DNA from: CANHVK01 sp044232905
GTDB taxonomy: Bacteria > Bacteroidota > Bacteroidia > Flavobacteriales_D > Crocinitomicaceae
Assembly (NCBI GenBank): GCA_044232905.1
Contig: JBIIKZ010000003.1
Location: 1-64,000 of the forward strand
Direction: 5' to 3'
Length of the DNA: 64,000 bases
The position numbers were made by a program, and so were the translations under genes. Under the pieces are notes generated by a model. The model was not told the origin of the DNA. It was given only the letters and a program-made list of their open reading frames with translations, and did no database searches. This document shows, one piece after another, positions 33,531-42,218 of the stretch (positions within the stretch are counted from its first letter, which is position 1; the number at the start of each line of letters is the position of its first letter).

Positions 33531-35972
33531 TCAATTTGGTCCCTGAGGCACTAGAAGGGACTTTTTCATCACCATAAACGTACTCAAAAACACCACCGTT
33601 ATCGAACTAATCGGCATCAAAATAGCTGCAACTAACGGAGACATCTGCCCCGAAATTGCAATACTCAAACCTATAATATTATACGAAACGGAGAATGCTA
33701 AACACGTTTTCAATACTGTTTTAGCATAACGAGAGATGCTCAAAAATTGTGGCAACATACGTAACGTCGATGCCTCCAATATCGCATCCGAAGAAGGTGT
33801 AAAACGAAAAACATCCTCCGAAACCGCAATCCCTACATCTGATTTCCCCAATGCTCCAGCATCATTCAACCCATCCCCAACCATGAGAACAGAGACGTGT
33901 AACGAGGAACGAGTGAAGGAAGTGCGTCCCTCGTCGCTCGTCACTCGTCGCTCGTCGCTCATCTCTCGTAACTTGTCAACGTAGGTTGACTTATCCACCG
34001 GACTTTGATGAAACAATATATTCGTTCCTTTCGGAAAAATTGCTTCTAATGCTTCTTTGTCCTTTTCATTGTCCCCTGAAAGTACATGCAATCGATAATT
34101 TGATAATCCTTGCACCATTTCTACAATACCTGGTCGTAGTTCGGAATGGAAAATAAATCTTCCAAAATACGTTCCGTTTATCTGTATATGAACTGCTGTT
34201 TCATCCGACAATCCTAGATTTTCTGGTGCGGATGAAAAGGACCGTGACCCAATACGAAACGTTAGATCATCGAAATGTGCTACCATTCCCTTCCCTGAAA
34301 TTTCTTCAAAAGATGTCATTTCATGACCATCTAATATCGTTTGCGTTTTTAAGAAAGAAACTATCCCTCTAGAAAGTGGATGCGTAGAAGAATTAGCAAC
34401 ACGCAATGTACAATTTTTATGAAATTCACTTAATGTAATTCCTTGATATTCTATCCCATCCAATAAACCAGTGGTCAAGGTTCCTGTTTTGTCAAATACA
34501 ATATCTGTAACCTCGTTCATCCGCTCAATAACCTTTGCATTTTTCACATACATTCCTTTTCTACCTAAAACACGGATAACATTCCCCAAGGTAAATGGAC
34601 TAGATAATGCCAAAGCACACGGACAAGCAACAATCAATATCGAAACAACAATCTGGGTTATTTTAGAGGGTTCCACAAAAGCCCATACAATGCCTGCACC
34701 CAAAGAAATAACTAAAATAATCGCTAAAAAATAATACGAAATTTTGTCTTGTGTCGTTTTTTGATTCTTTCCTTTATCTTCTTTCGATACTTCATTCCAT
34801 AACTGGGTCAATTGGCTACGATTGCATGCTTTTAATACGGTAAACTTTGCCCGTTGACCTATTAACTTTCCTCCAGCGTAAATAAAATCGCCTTTTTTCT
34901 TAGTTACTGGAACCGATTCTCCAGTTACAAAACTATAATCTATGCGCGCTTCCTCTGAAATCAATGCACTATCACACGGAATAACTTCCTCATTTCGAAC
35001 GAAAATAACATCCTGTTCTTTAAGTACCTCTATTTCCACAATTTCTTCGGTAGTATCTGTCAATTTTGTTATCGCAACTGGAAAATAAGAGGTATAATCA
35101 CGCTCAAACGACAAAGTCTTATACGTTTTATTCTGAAACCACTTGCCTATCAACAGCCAAAAAATAAAAGTTGCAAACGAATCCATATATCCCGGACCTT
35201 CTCCGGTAAAAATAGAATAGGAACTTTGTCCATACAATGCTATAATCCCAATGGTTATAGGAACATCTAAATTCAAACTCTTCGCGCGCAATGCCTTATA
35301 TGCCGAAACAAAATATTCACTCGCTGAATAAAAAAGTACGGGTAACGAAACGATAAAGGAAAGGTAAGAAGTGAAATTTCGCATTTTAAAATGCATATCT
35401 TCAATTCCTAAATACTCAGGAAAACTCCATAACATAATACTTCCAAAGGCAAAACCTGCAATTCCTAACTTATATAAAAACTGTTTATCTAACTTCTTCT
35501 CCGAATCCTTTCGATTCCCAAAATTCGGTGCATACCCTATTTTATCCAACAAACTCGCTAAACCAGACAATTTTAATTTGGAGGAATCAAAATTGATAAC
35601 CGCTTCCCGCTTCGTAAAATTCACCTGACAACTTAGTATCGCAGGCTCAATTTTCGAAATGTTCTCCAACAAATAAATACACGAAGAACAATGGATGGAT
35701 GGCAAAAACAAAGTAATTCGCTCTAAATCTCCTTCTTTAAACTGTATATATTTAGCATGAATCGATTCTAACTCCAAAAAAGCATACGTATTCTCCGAAT
35801 TTACAGACGGCTTTACTCCAGGTTTTTTCTCTAGGGTATAATAGGCATCCATATTATTGTCATGCAAAATTTGATACACCGTTCTACACGCTGCACAACA
35901 AAATTGCTTCTCTAACAACAAATAACCTTTTCCTATAACATCATCTCCACAATGGTAACAAACTTCTGCCAT
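33531..35972 (-). CDS. ccoI: Copper-exporting P-type ATPase of cbb3 assembly (CcoI)
   Basis: Start taken at the ATG at 35970-35972 (MAEVCYHCGDD), giving 813 residues. It has an N-terminal metal-binding segment with CYHCG and CCAAC, an HMA domain with HCSSC, eight membrane spans, C450-P-C452 in the transport helix, D494-KTGT as phosphorylation site, and VGDGLNDAGAL at about 698. It supplies copper to the oxidase. Two oddities are visible: residues about 672-694, just before GDGLND, are repeat-derived (SDERRVTSDEGRTSFTRSS), and the last residues LLVPQGPN come from a REP palindrome. Confidence 0.93.
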   Translation of the reverse strand: MAEVCYHCGDDVIGKGYLLLEKQFCCAACRTVYQILHDNNMDAYYTLEKKPGVKPSVNSENTYAFLELESIHAKYIQFKEGDLERITLFLPSIHCSSCIYLLENISKIEPAILSCQVNFTKREAVINFDSSKLKLSGLASLLDKIGYAPNFGNRKDSEKKLDKQFLYKLGIAGFAFGSIMLWSFPEYLGIEDMHFKMRNFTSYLSFIVSLPVLFYSASEYFVSAYKALRAKSLNLDVPITIGIIALYGQSSYSIFTGEGPGYMDSFATFIFWLLIGKWFQNKTYKTLSFERDYTSYFPVAITKLTDTTEEIVEIEVLKEQDVIFVRNEEVIPCDSALISEEARIDYSFVTGESVPVTKKKGDFIYAGGKLIGQRAKFTVLKACNRSQLTQLWNEVSKEDKGKNQKTTQDKISYYFLAIILVISLGAGIVWAFVEPSKITQIVVSILIVACPCALALSSPFTLGNVIRVLGRKGMYVKNAKVIERMNEVTDIVFDKTGTLTTGLLDGIEYQGITLSEFHKNCTLRVANSSTHPLSRGIVSFLKTQTILDGHEMTSFEEISGKGMVAHFDDLTFRIGSRSFSSAPENLGLSDETAVHIQINGTYFGRFIFHSELRPGIVEMVQGLSNYRLHVLSGDNEKDKEALEAIFPKGTNILFHQSPVDKSTYVDKLREMSDERRVTSDEGRTSFTRSSLHVSVLMVGDGLNDAGALGKSDVGIAVSEDVFRFTPSSDAILEASTLRMLPQFLSISRYAKTVLKTCLAFSVSYNIIGLSIAISGQMSPLVAAILMPISSITVVFLSTFMVMKKSLLVPQGPN
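33539..33561. repeat. REP palindrome forming the C-terminus of CcoI
   Basis: GTCCCTGAGGCACTAGAAGG then GAC, with GTCCCT/AGGGAC arms, a variant of the widespread CCCTTCGACAGGCTCAGGG repeat. On the minus strand it encodes most of SLLVPQGPN at the end of CcoI. Confidence 0.6.
33886..33965 (-). repeat. GACGAGCGACGAGTGACG repeat inserted in ccoI
   Basis: On the minus strand AGCGACGAGCGACGAGTGAC and further GACGAGGGACG units are followed by CACTCGTTCCTCGTTACACG, a partly complementary half. The length keeps the reading frame, so about 23 residues are added between the P-domain helix and the GDGLND motif. Confidence 0.75.
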
Positions 35973-35995
35973 GCTATTATAATTTAGTAATGTAC

Positions 35996-36015
35996 GGTCG
36001 CGATGCATCGCGACC
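35996..36015. repeat. 20-bp perfect palindrome GGTCGCGATGCATCGCGACC
   Basis: A perfect 20-bp palindrome centred at 36005/36006 between hemN and ccoI, 23 bp before the ccoI start. It is similar in character to the other REP-like palindromes (GC-rich arms, TGCA centre). Confidence 0.7.
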
Positions 36016-36019
36016 AATA

Positions 36020-36062
36020 TTTTCTAAAACTGTGTGAGGAAACCTCACACAGTTTTAGAAAA
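36020..36062. repeat. Long perfect hairpin overlapping the hemN stop
   Basis: TTTTCTAAAACTGTGTGAGG (36020-36039) pairs perfectly with 36043-36062 around a 3-base loop. On the minus strand one arm encodes the last hemN codons and the TGA stop. No U-run follows, so it is not a classical terminator. Confidence 0.8.
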
Positions 36063-37397
36063 CATCCCTTCTCTTTTCTCCCCCCCCTTCAAATCCCTAT
36101 CAAATGCGATACACGCATTACGCACAAATGGTATCCCCGCTTCGGTTATTACCAACTTGTTTTCTTCAAATCGTACCAAACCATCTTCTACCATTTCTGA
36201 TAATCGATTTTTTACATCTTCTAAAAAAAACATATCCTTTACCTCTGTTTCAAAATGACACATCAAATCCAAGATATGACGACGTATCACTAAATCTTCT
36301 GGCTGTAAAATATGCCCTCTGAAAACTGGTAATTCTCCGCGATGGACACGTTCTTGGTATTCTTCCACCGTTTTTTCATTTTGCGCAAAACCAAACCAAC
36401 TATCGGATATGGAAGACATCCCTAATCCGATCATTAATGGAGTGTTTTGTGTTGTATACCCCATGAAATTTCGATGTAACGTTTTGTTTTTCATCGCAAT
36501 TGCCAAAGAGTCATGCGGTAATGCAAAATGATCCATACCTACTTCCAAATAACCTGCCTCCTCTAACAATGATTTTGCAACTTCATACAATGCTCGTTTT
36601 TCAGAATCTTGAGGCAAATCACGCTCGTCGTAACCACGCTGACCTACACCTTTCACCCAAGGAACGTGCGCATAACTATACAAGGAGATACGATCCGGTA
36701 GTAACAACAACGTTTTAGCAACCGTATCTTGCACGTCTGCTACTGTTTGTTTCGGTAAACCAAAAACTAAATCATGACTAATCGATGAATATCCAATCTC
36801 CTTTGCTTTCGCATGTACTGATGCTACATTTTCAAAAGGTTGTATGCGATGTATCGCTTGTTGGACTGTAGGACTATAATCCTGAATACCTAAACTCAAG
36901 CGCTTAAATCCAAGACCAAATAACACTTCTAAGTGTGCATCCGTTGTGTTATTCGGATGTGCTTCAAAACTAAATTCATATGCAGTTGGATGAACAGAAG
37001 CCAAAGAAATAAGGGTAGATACCAAACGTTGTAATTCACTCGGACTAAAAAAAGTTGGGGTACCTCCCCCCAAATGTAATTCTCGTATTACGGGAATAAA
37101 ATCCAGTTTAGACAAGTAGATTTTCCATTCTGCAATTACTGTATCGATATAAGGAGATTCTACAGCATGATTTTTTGTGATTCGCTTATGACAACCACAA
37201 AACGTACACAAACTTTCACAAAAAGGTAGGTGAATATATAAACTGATTTCGTTCGACGCGAATGTCCTATAATTTAAATGAATTGTATCCAACCATGCTA
37301 ATTCAGTCAGTGTTGGATTTTTCCAAAATGGAACTGTAGGATACGAAGTATACCTTGGACCAGGAACATTATATTTTTGTATCAATGTGTGTGACAT
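36045..37397 (-). CDS. hemN: Oxygen-independent coproporphyrinogen III oxidase
   Basis: A 450-residue radical SAM enzyme. The cluster motif FCESLCTFCGC (CxxxCxxC plus an extra Cys) is near residue 60, preceded by YIHLPF, and GGGTPTF follows. It decarboxylates coproporphyrinogen III to protoporphyrinogen IX without O2, matching the heme need of the cbb3 oxidase encoded next door. It is upstream of ccoI on the same strand with a 72-bp gap that holds two strong palindromes. The C-terminal GGEKREGMFSKTV is partly encoded by one of them. Confidence 0.93.
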   Translation of the reverse strand: MSHTLIQKYNVPGPRYTSYPTVPFWKNPTLTELAWLDTIHLNYRTFASNEISLYIHLPFCESLCTFCGCHKRITKNHAVESPYIDTVIAEWKIYLSKLDFIPVIRELHLGGGTPTFFSPSELQRLVSTLISLASVHPTAYEFSFEAHPNNTTDAHLEVLFGLGFKRLSLGIQDYSPTVQQAIHRIQPFENVASVHAKAKEIGYSSISHDLVFGLPKQTVADVQDTVAKTLLLLPDRISLYSYAHVPWVKGVGQRGYDERDLPQDSEKRALYEVAKSLLEEAGYLEVGMDHFALPHDSLAIAMKNKTLHRNFMGYTTQNTPLMIGLGMSSISDSWFGFAQNEKTVEEYQERVHRGELPVFRGHILQPEDLVIRRHILDLMCHFETEVKDMFFLEDVKNRLSEMVEDGLVRFEENKLVITEAGIPFVRNACIAFDRDLKGGEKREGMFSKTV

Positions 37398-37655
37398 AAT
37401 CTTGAATTATACCACAAGATTACATCGAAAAAAAAAAGTAAAAAATGACATACCTCAGTAAATAACAAAACTATCTACGAACGATGTAGATGGATAGATG
37501 TTAAAAAGTAATATTTCACCATTTGAAACGTTCATTCTATTCGAGGAAAACATCCAAATAAACAATAAGAGGTGAACAACTATTTTAACGCAGGATTTTA
37601 TCCATTTATTCTATCATTAACTTTAGTAATAAGGACTCTTTTAAAGATAAACACC

Positions 37656-38942
37656 ATGAATATTAAGTTTCTTACATTACTACTACTTTTTGTTTGGAAT
37701 TACATAGGTAATCTGAATGCACAAGAAAATGTAACTACAGCAAGAGTTCACTGTGCGTTATCGAAAAACTTTGATCCAATCAAGCACACATTGCAAGGAA
37801 CAGATTCAGTCGTTTTTGCGTATAACAAAAATGGAACTAAAATAAGTAGTATTGAATTTACTGGAGAAAAAAGTTTATATCCCTCGCTTAAAACCAAATA
37901 CTCATACAATACAAGCAACCAACCTACACTTGAACATTATTTCCAATGGGATTCTACCATAAATAATTGGAATAAAACGCCATTTAAACAAGCTTTTTTT
38001 ACCTATAATGTAACAGACAGTTTACAAATAATTACCTATGAGGAAATGATAGAAAATAGTTGGCATAAATTAGCAAAATGGGAATTCAATTATGATGAAA
38101 ACAAACAGAGAATAGCAGAAATAGGGTTTATATGGGACCATGCAGAAAACAAATGGAGTAATGTTGGGTGTCAAAAATTTACAATACAATACCATAATAA
38201 TCAACGTATAAGTAAAATAAATCACATATGGGACTACAAAAATAACCTATTCAAAATGGTTTCCAAAACCACCTACACTTACACGAATGAAAACCTACTA
38301 GAAACAAGTACTAATCTTGTTTGGAATAACAATGCTAAATGGGAACAGTCAACCAAAGATTCAATTATCTACAACCATGCTAAAATTAAAAAAACACAAA
38401 TTGGATTCTATTTCGACAATAGCAAAACCAAAAAATGGGAAACTATATATAAATTCATACACATAATTAATTCAGATAACCAAATTGCACTAACACTTCA
38501 AATAGTTGGAAACCTAAAAAAAACTAATGCTAATAATGACATTTATAAAATTGAATATACATACACAAAAGATCATCAACTTGCATCTATTATCACGAAT
38601 AAATATGATTCGATAACCAAAGATTTCAAAGAAGATAATAAAACCGCTTTATATTATACATTTGACAAAAATACACCTTCTAAAAGTGAATTGGACAAAG
38701 TTTTCGATGTGAAAATTCACCCAAATCCATTAACCGATAAAATTCAAATTAAGTCCAATTGCAAACTAGATAAAACGACAAAAATCTATTTATTTAACAA
38801 TTTAGGAGAAACATTAGAATTAGATAAAGAATATTCAAACAACGATATTTTAATCTCTACAACTACTTTAAATAAAGGAATTTATTATTTAAACATTAAA
38901 AACAATGAAGATGTTTACTTAACCAAAATATTTAAACTTTAA
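37656..38942 (+). CDS. Secreted protein with type IX sorting domain, YD-like repeats
   Basis: Start moved to the ATG at 37656, where a signal peptide begins (MNIKFLTLLLLFVWNYIGNL then NAQE); a GTG at 37572 in frame is less likely. The body (about 30-370) consists of repeated strands with FxYN/YTYTxxN and W-N/K-x-W elements about every 40 residues (KWEFNYDENKQRI, KTTYTYTNENLLE). The last 80 residues (VKIHPNPLTDKIQI … GIYYLNI) are a Por secretion sorting domain. It is exported by T9SS and attached to or released from the surface. Function unknown. Confidence 0.8.
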   Translation: MNIKFLTLLLLFVWNYIGNLNAQENVTTARVHCALSKNFDPIKHTLQGTDSVVFAYNKNGTKISSIEFTGEKSLYPSLKTKYSYNTSNQPTLEHYFQWDSTINNWNKTPFKQAFFTYNVTDSLQIITYEEMIENSWHKLAKWEFNYDENKQRIAEIGFIWDHAENKWSNVGCQKFTIQYHNNQRISKINHIWDYKNNLFKMVSKTTYTYTNENLLETSTNLVWNNNAKWEQSTKDSIIYNHAKIKKTQIGFYFDNSKTKKWETIYKFIHIINSDNQIALTLQIVGNLKKTNANNDIYKIEYTYTKDHQLASIITNKYDSITKDFKEDNKTALYYTFDKNTPSKSELDKVFDVKIHPNPLTDKIQIKSNCKLDKTTKIYLFNNLGETLELDKEYSNNDILISTTTLNKGIYYLNIKNNEDVYLTKIFKL

Positions 38943-40169
38943 ATGAGACTTCTAATCATCCTTGGCGTAATTTCAATAGCCAATTTCTACTCCTATTCTT
39001 GCACTACATTTTTACTTTCTGGAAAATTTACGAAAGATGGAAAATCCCTACTTTTTAAAAACAGGGATGCTGCTGAAAACCAAAATGCACTCGTTTATTT
39101 TAAAGATGGCAAATATCCATATTTAGGTCTCGTAGACGGAAATATAGAATCAAAAACCATGGTTTGGGGAGGGTACAATTCTGCAGGATTTGCAATTATG
39201 AATTCTGCAGCGTACAACAACAATATTGGAGACTCCTCTAAATTTATTGATCAAGAAGGTATCATCATGAAAAAAGCTTTAATGACTTGTGTTACCATTC
39301 AAGATTTTGAAAAGTTACTGAACACTTTACCTAAACCATGGGGACTAGATGCGAATTTTGGGGTAATTGATGCTTATGGTGGAGCTGCATTTTACGAAAC
39401 AGGAAATCACGACTTTCAAAAATTTGATGCAAACGATCTAACAATAGCTCCCAATGGTTTACTCATCCGAACAAACCATGCGACAAGAGCCGACAAAACG
39501 AAAGGATTTGGATTTTGCCGTTTTAACACTGCGAATGCTGTATTAAGTCAAGCTGCAATCGATAAAACTATTACTCCACAATTCATTTTCAATAACCTTT
39601 CTCGAAATCTCACCCACGCAATTACCAAAACAGACCTTACAAAAAATCTCCCCATCAATAAACAAACCGTCGATATGCGCTTTTTCATTGATTACATCCC
39701 CCGTAACAACACGACTTCCGCAATTGTAATCGTTGGTGCAAAAGATGATAAACATACCCAAGAGGCAATGATGTGGACAATTCTTGGTTTTCCTTTGACA
39801 TCCATCGCTATTCCGTCCTGGTTAGCTGCAGGCGAACACTTATCTTCCTTAGTTAAATTAAATGCTAATTTTAATGCAACGATTTGTTCAGCTGCATTAA
39901 AAATGAAAGCAGAATGTTTTCCATTAACCTATGACCGAGGATTTAATTACATCGACTTTTCAAAAGTGATGAATCAAGAGAATACAGGTTACCTACAAAA
40001 GGTACAAAAAATTGAAGCAGAAATTTTCAGTCGAACCAATACATTTTTGGAGGCAATAGAAATAACAGGGAAACTCAATTATAAAGACACACGATATTTT
40101 TACGAGCAATTAGATGATTATGTTCGAACCGCTTATAAGAATGAACTAGGAATTGAACTAGAAAAGTAA
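38943..40169 (+). CDS. Secreted Ntn hydrolase, linear amide C-N hydrolase family
   Basis: A 408-residue protein. A short signal peptide ends directly before Cys20 of SYSCTTFLLSG, the predicted N-terminal nucleophile, followed by FKNRDAAENQN, as in choloylglycine hydrolase / peptidase C45-like enzymes. Later GGYNSAGFAIMNSAAYN and IRTNHA fit the Ntn fold. It probably cleaves a linear amide (for example acyl-amino acids) outside the cytoplasm; the substrate is not predictable. It starts immediately after the T9SS gene. Confidence 0.8.
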   Translation: MRLLIILGVISIANFYSYSCTTFLLSGKFTKDGKSLLFKNRDAAENQNALVYFKDGKYPYLGLVDGNIESKTMVWGGYNSAGFAIMNSAAYNNNIGDSSKFIDQEGIIMKKALMTCVTIQDFEKLLNTLPKPWGLDANFGVIDAYGGAAFYETGNHDFQKFDANDLTIAPNGLLIRTNHATRADKTKGFGFCRFNTANAVLSQAAIDKTITPQFIFNNLSRNLTHAITKTDLTKNLPINKQTVDMRFFIDYIPRNNTTSAIVIVGAKDDKHTQEAMMWTILGFPLTSIAIPSWLAAGEHLSSLVKLNANFNATICSAALKMKAECFPLTYDRGFNYIDFSKVMNQENTGYLQKVQKIEAEIFSRTNTFLEAIEITGKLNYKDTRYFYEQLDDYVRTAYKNELGIELEK

Positions 40170-40227
40170 TATCAGAAATCTAATACTCTCTAATTTGAAA
40201 TCTGCTAATCTGAAATATGTAATTTCA

Positions 40228-40292
40228 CCCTGAGCTGTCCCCATTGAGCTTGTCGAAATATGTCGAAGGCGTACCCTGAGCCTGTCGAAGGG
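40228..40292. repeat. CCCTGAGCCTGTCGAAGGG REP elements
   Basis: A complete copy CCCTGAGCCTGTCGAAGGG lies at 40274-40292, and a degenerate one (CCCTGAGCTGTCCCCATTGA then GCTTGTCGAA) at 40228-40268. This palindromic repeat is widespread in many bacterial phyla. CAGATTG-like words precede it at 40180-40217. It ends three bases before the stop codon of the ZIP gene. Confidence 0.85.
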
Positions 40293-40295
40293 CCA

Positions 40296-41126
40296 CTAAC
40301 CCAAAGCAACATCCAATATCATCATCACCAAGAAACCACCAATAAAACCAAGCACCGCAATATCGGTATATTTATCCCGTTGCGTCTCTGGTATCACCTC
40401 TTCTACAACAACATAAATCATCGCGCCAGCAGCAAATGCCAAGGCAAACGGTAAAATAGGTTGCATGTAAACTACTGCCAATGCTCCAATTACCCCAGCT
40501 ATAGGCTCTACAACTGCAGATAATTGTCCGTACCAAAAACTTTTTCTGCGACTCATCCCAATTCTTCGCAAAGGCATTGCAACTGCAAAACCTTCTGGAA
40601 AATTTTGAATTCCGATACCAATAGCTAAAGCAATCGCAGCTGGTATCGTTGCGCCATCAATCCCTAAAGATGCAGCCCCAAATAAAACACCAACCGCTAA
40701 ACCTTCCGGAATATTATGTAAGGTTATCGCTAATACCAGTAAAATGGATTTATGTAATTGTGTCTTCGCTCCTTCTTTCTCATTATCTTGAAAATTTAAA
40801 TGTAAATGTGGCATCACCTTATCCAATCCATATAAAAACATAGCTCCCAAAGCAAAACCAACCGCTGCAGGCATCCACTTCATCGTTGGATACATTTTTT
40901 CAGACATCTCAATTGCTGGATTCAATAAGGACCAAAAACTGGCAGCAACCATAACACCTCCCGTAAAACCGAGCATTGCGTCTAACACTGCACGATGCAT
41001 GGTCTTAAAGAAAAAAACCAATGAAGCACCCATTGCTGTTAAAAACCAAGTAAACGTTGTTGCTAATAAAGCAGCAAACGTAGGATCAATCGAACTAAAA
41101 TAATTTTCTATGTCTTTCATAATCAT
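40296..41126 (-). CDS. ZIP-family divalent metal transporter (ZupT-like)
   Basis: A 276-residue membrane protein with eight hydrophobic segments. Both ZIP metal motifs are visible: HNIPEGLAVGVLFGA (TM4) and GIQNFPEGFAVAMPL (TM5), where the conserved His of the second is replaced by Gln-Asn. A cytoplasmic loop with HLHLNFQDNEKEGAKTQLHK is His-containing. It probably imports Zn2+ or related ions. The gene is single, and an ATG two codons in is an alternative start. Confidence 0.88.
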   Translation of the reverse strand: MIMKDIENYFSSIDPTFAALLATTFTWFLTAMGASLVFFFKTMHRAVLDAMLGFTGGVMVAASFWSLLNPAIEMSEKMYPTMKWMPAAVGFALGAMFLYGLDKVMPHLHLNFQDNEKEGAKTQLHKSILLVLAITLHNIPEGLAVGVLFGAASLGIDGATIPAAIALAIGIGIQNFPEGFAVAMPLRRIGMSRRKSFWYGQLSAVVEPIAGVIGALAVVYMQPILPFALAFAAGAMIYVVVEEVIPETQRDKYTDIAVLGFIGGFLVMMILDVALG

Positions 41127-41291
41127 ATATTACCTCCATGAGGAGGGATAAGGGAGGTGAAACGATCGTATTTTTAAATCAAATTTAACCATTTTTAGAC
41201 ATATACAACATAGAATTAAGGAATTAGAATTTCAATAGAAGGTAATAACAACTTTTTTTCCTGCAACAAAAGCAAGTCCCTATTTTCTAGC

Positions 41292-41299
41292 TATATTTG
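41292..41299 (+). promoter_or_regulatory. Predicted ndk promoter -7 box
   Basis: TATATTTG, a perfect Bacteroidota -7 consensus (TAnnTTTG), lies 18 bp before the ndk ATG. The -33 element is not obvious. Confidence 0.5.
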
Positions 41300-41317
41300 T
41301 CAAAAAAAATTATAAAA

Positions 41318-41737
41318 ATGGCAACTAACAGAACATTTACAATGTTGAAACCAGACGCTTTAGAAAGTGGAAATGCTGGTAAAATTATCGACCTTATCTT
41401 AAGCAAAGGGTTTCAAATCAAAGCAATGAAATTTACTGTTTTGACAGAAGCGCAAGCAAAAGAATTTTATATCGAGCATGTTGAAAGACCTTTCTACGGT
41501 GAATTAGTAGAATATATGACTTCTGGACCAATCATCGCTGCTATCTTAGAAAAAGACAATGCTGTTGCTGACTTCAGAGCGTTAATCGGTGCTACTGACC
41601 CTGCAGATGCTGCAGAAGGTACAATCCGTAAATTATATGCTGAAAGCAAAGGACGTAACGCTGTTCACGGATCTGACTCCGACGAAAGCGCTGCAAGAGA
41701 AGGTGTATTCCACTTCGCTGCAAACGAGATTTTCTAA
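41318..41737 (+). CDS. ndk: Nucleoside diphosphate kinase
   Basis: Start at ATG 41318 (MATNRTFTMLKPDAL), giving 139 residues, the normal NDK length. The catalytic His is in GRNAVHGSDSDESA, with TMLKPDA at the N-terminus for nucleotide binding. It exchanges gamma-phosphates among NTPs. It is monocistronic, between a clear -7 box and a strong terminator. Confidence 0.97.
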   Translation: MATNRTFTMLKPDALESGNAGKIIDLILSKGFQIKAMKFTVLTEAQAKEFYIEHVERPFYGELVEYMTSGPIIAAILEKDNAVADFRALIGATDPADAAEGTIRKLYAESKGRNAVHGSDSDESAAREGVFHFAANEIF

Positions 41738-41756
41738 TCATTTATAAACGATATCC

Positions 41757-41785
41757 AAAAGCCTTCCAATCGGAAGGTTTTTTTT
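41757..41785 (+). terminator. Intrinsic terminator of ndk
   Basis: CCTTCC-AATC-GGAAGG stem (41762-41777) flanked by AAAAG and a run of eight Ts, the standard Rho-independent shape 20 bp after ndk. Confidence 0.85.
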
Positions 41786-41830
41786 ATGCTTATACTTTTC
41801 AACCACACTATCAAGCAATATTGCTACTCC

Positions 41831-42111
41831 GTTTCGCAAAGCGAAACAAACCTTCCCACAAAAGCGGTTGAACTACAACCCAAACATATTTCCGCGTCGC
41901 AAAACTCCGTCGCCTTGAAAAAGTAAATCGTGCTTTTAACGAATAAGGTAGCGTAACAAAAACAATTGTTTGAGGAGGAACGACGAGTTTTGTTTTTGTA
42001 GCGAACGTTTCGCAATAAAAGCCGATGCTTTTTCAGCGACAAAGGTCTTTTTACTTACTTTTTTGACCAGAAAAAAGTAAGAGAAATCCCCCCTGTTTCG
42101 CAAAGCGAAAC
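41831..42111. repeat. 281-bp non-coding element bounded by identical 17-bp palindromes
   Basis: The 481-bp gap between ndk and pepT holds an element whose ends are the same palindrome GTTTCGCAAAGCGAAAC (41831-41847 and 42095-42111). The interior is GC-richer, with GTTTCGCAATAAAAGC and a TTACTTACTTTTTTGACCAG segment followed by AAAAAAGTAAG, a hairpin. On the minus strand it contains two short overlapping frames with no recognisable domain. I have seen similar sequence (SKKVSKK…FIAKRSLQKQNSS in translation) scattered in Bacteroidota genomes, so it is probably a dispersed repeat. Confidence 0.6.
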
Positions 42112-42218
42112 ACCCCCACCCCTCCAAATCAAAACAAATCCACCCCACCCCCTCTTTTCACCCCTACTTTATTCACTTCAAAAACTAAAAAAATTATCTT
42201 TACAAAAAAAACACCCCT

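Noticed and set aside
36020..36062. Hairpin at the end of hemN as an intrinsic terminator
   Set aside because: No T-run follows on the minus strand (ATATTGGTCG), and ccoI lies directly downstream, so it is listed as a palindromic repeat instead.
37572..37655. Upstream GTG start for the T9SS protein
   Set aside because: It would put 28 extra residues in front of a good signal peptide starting at ATG 37656.
41824..42148. Two overlapping minus-strand frames of about 70 codons in the ndk-pepT gap
   Set aside because: They are in different frames over a repeat-like element and lack start signals; treated as part of the non-coding element.
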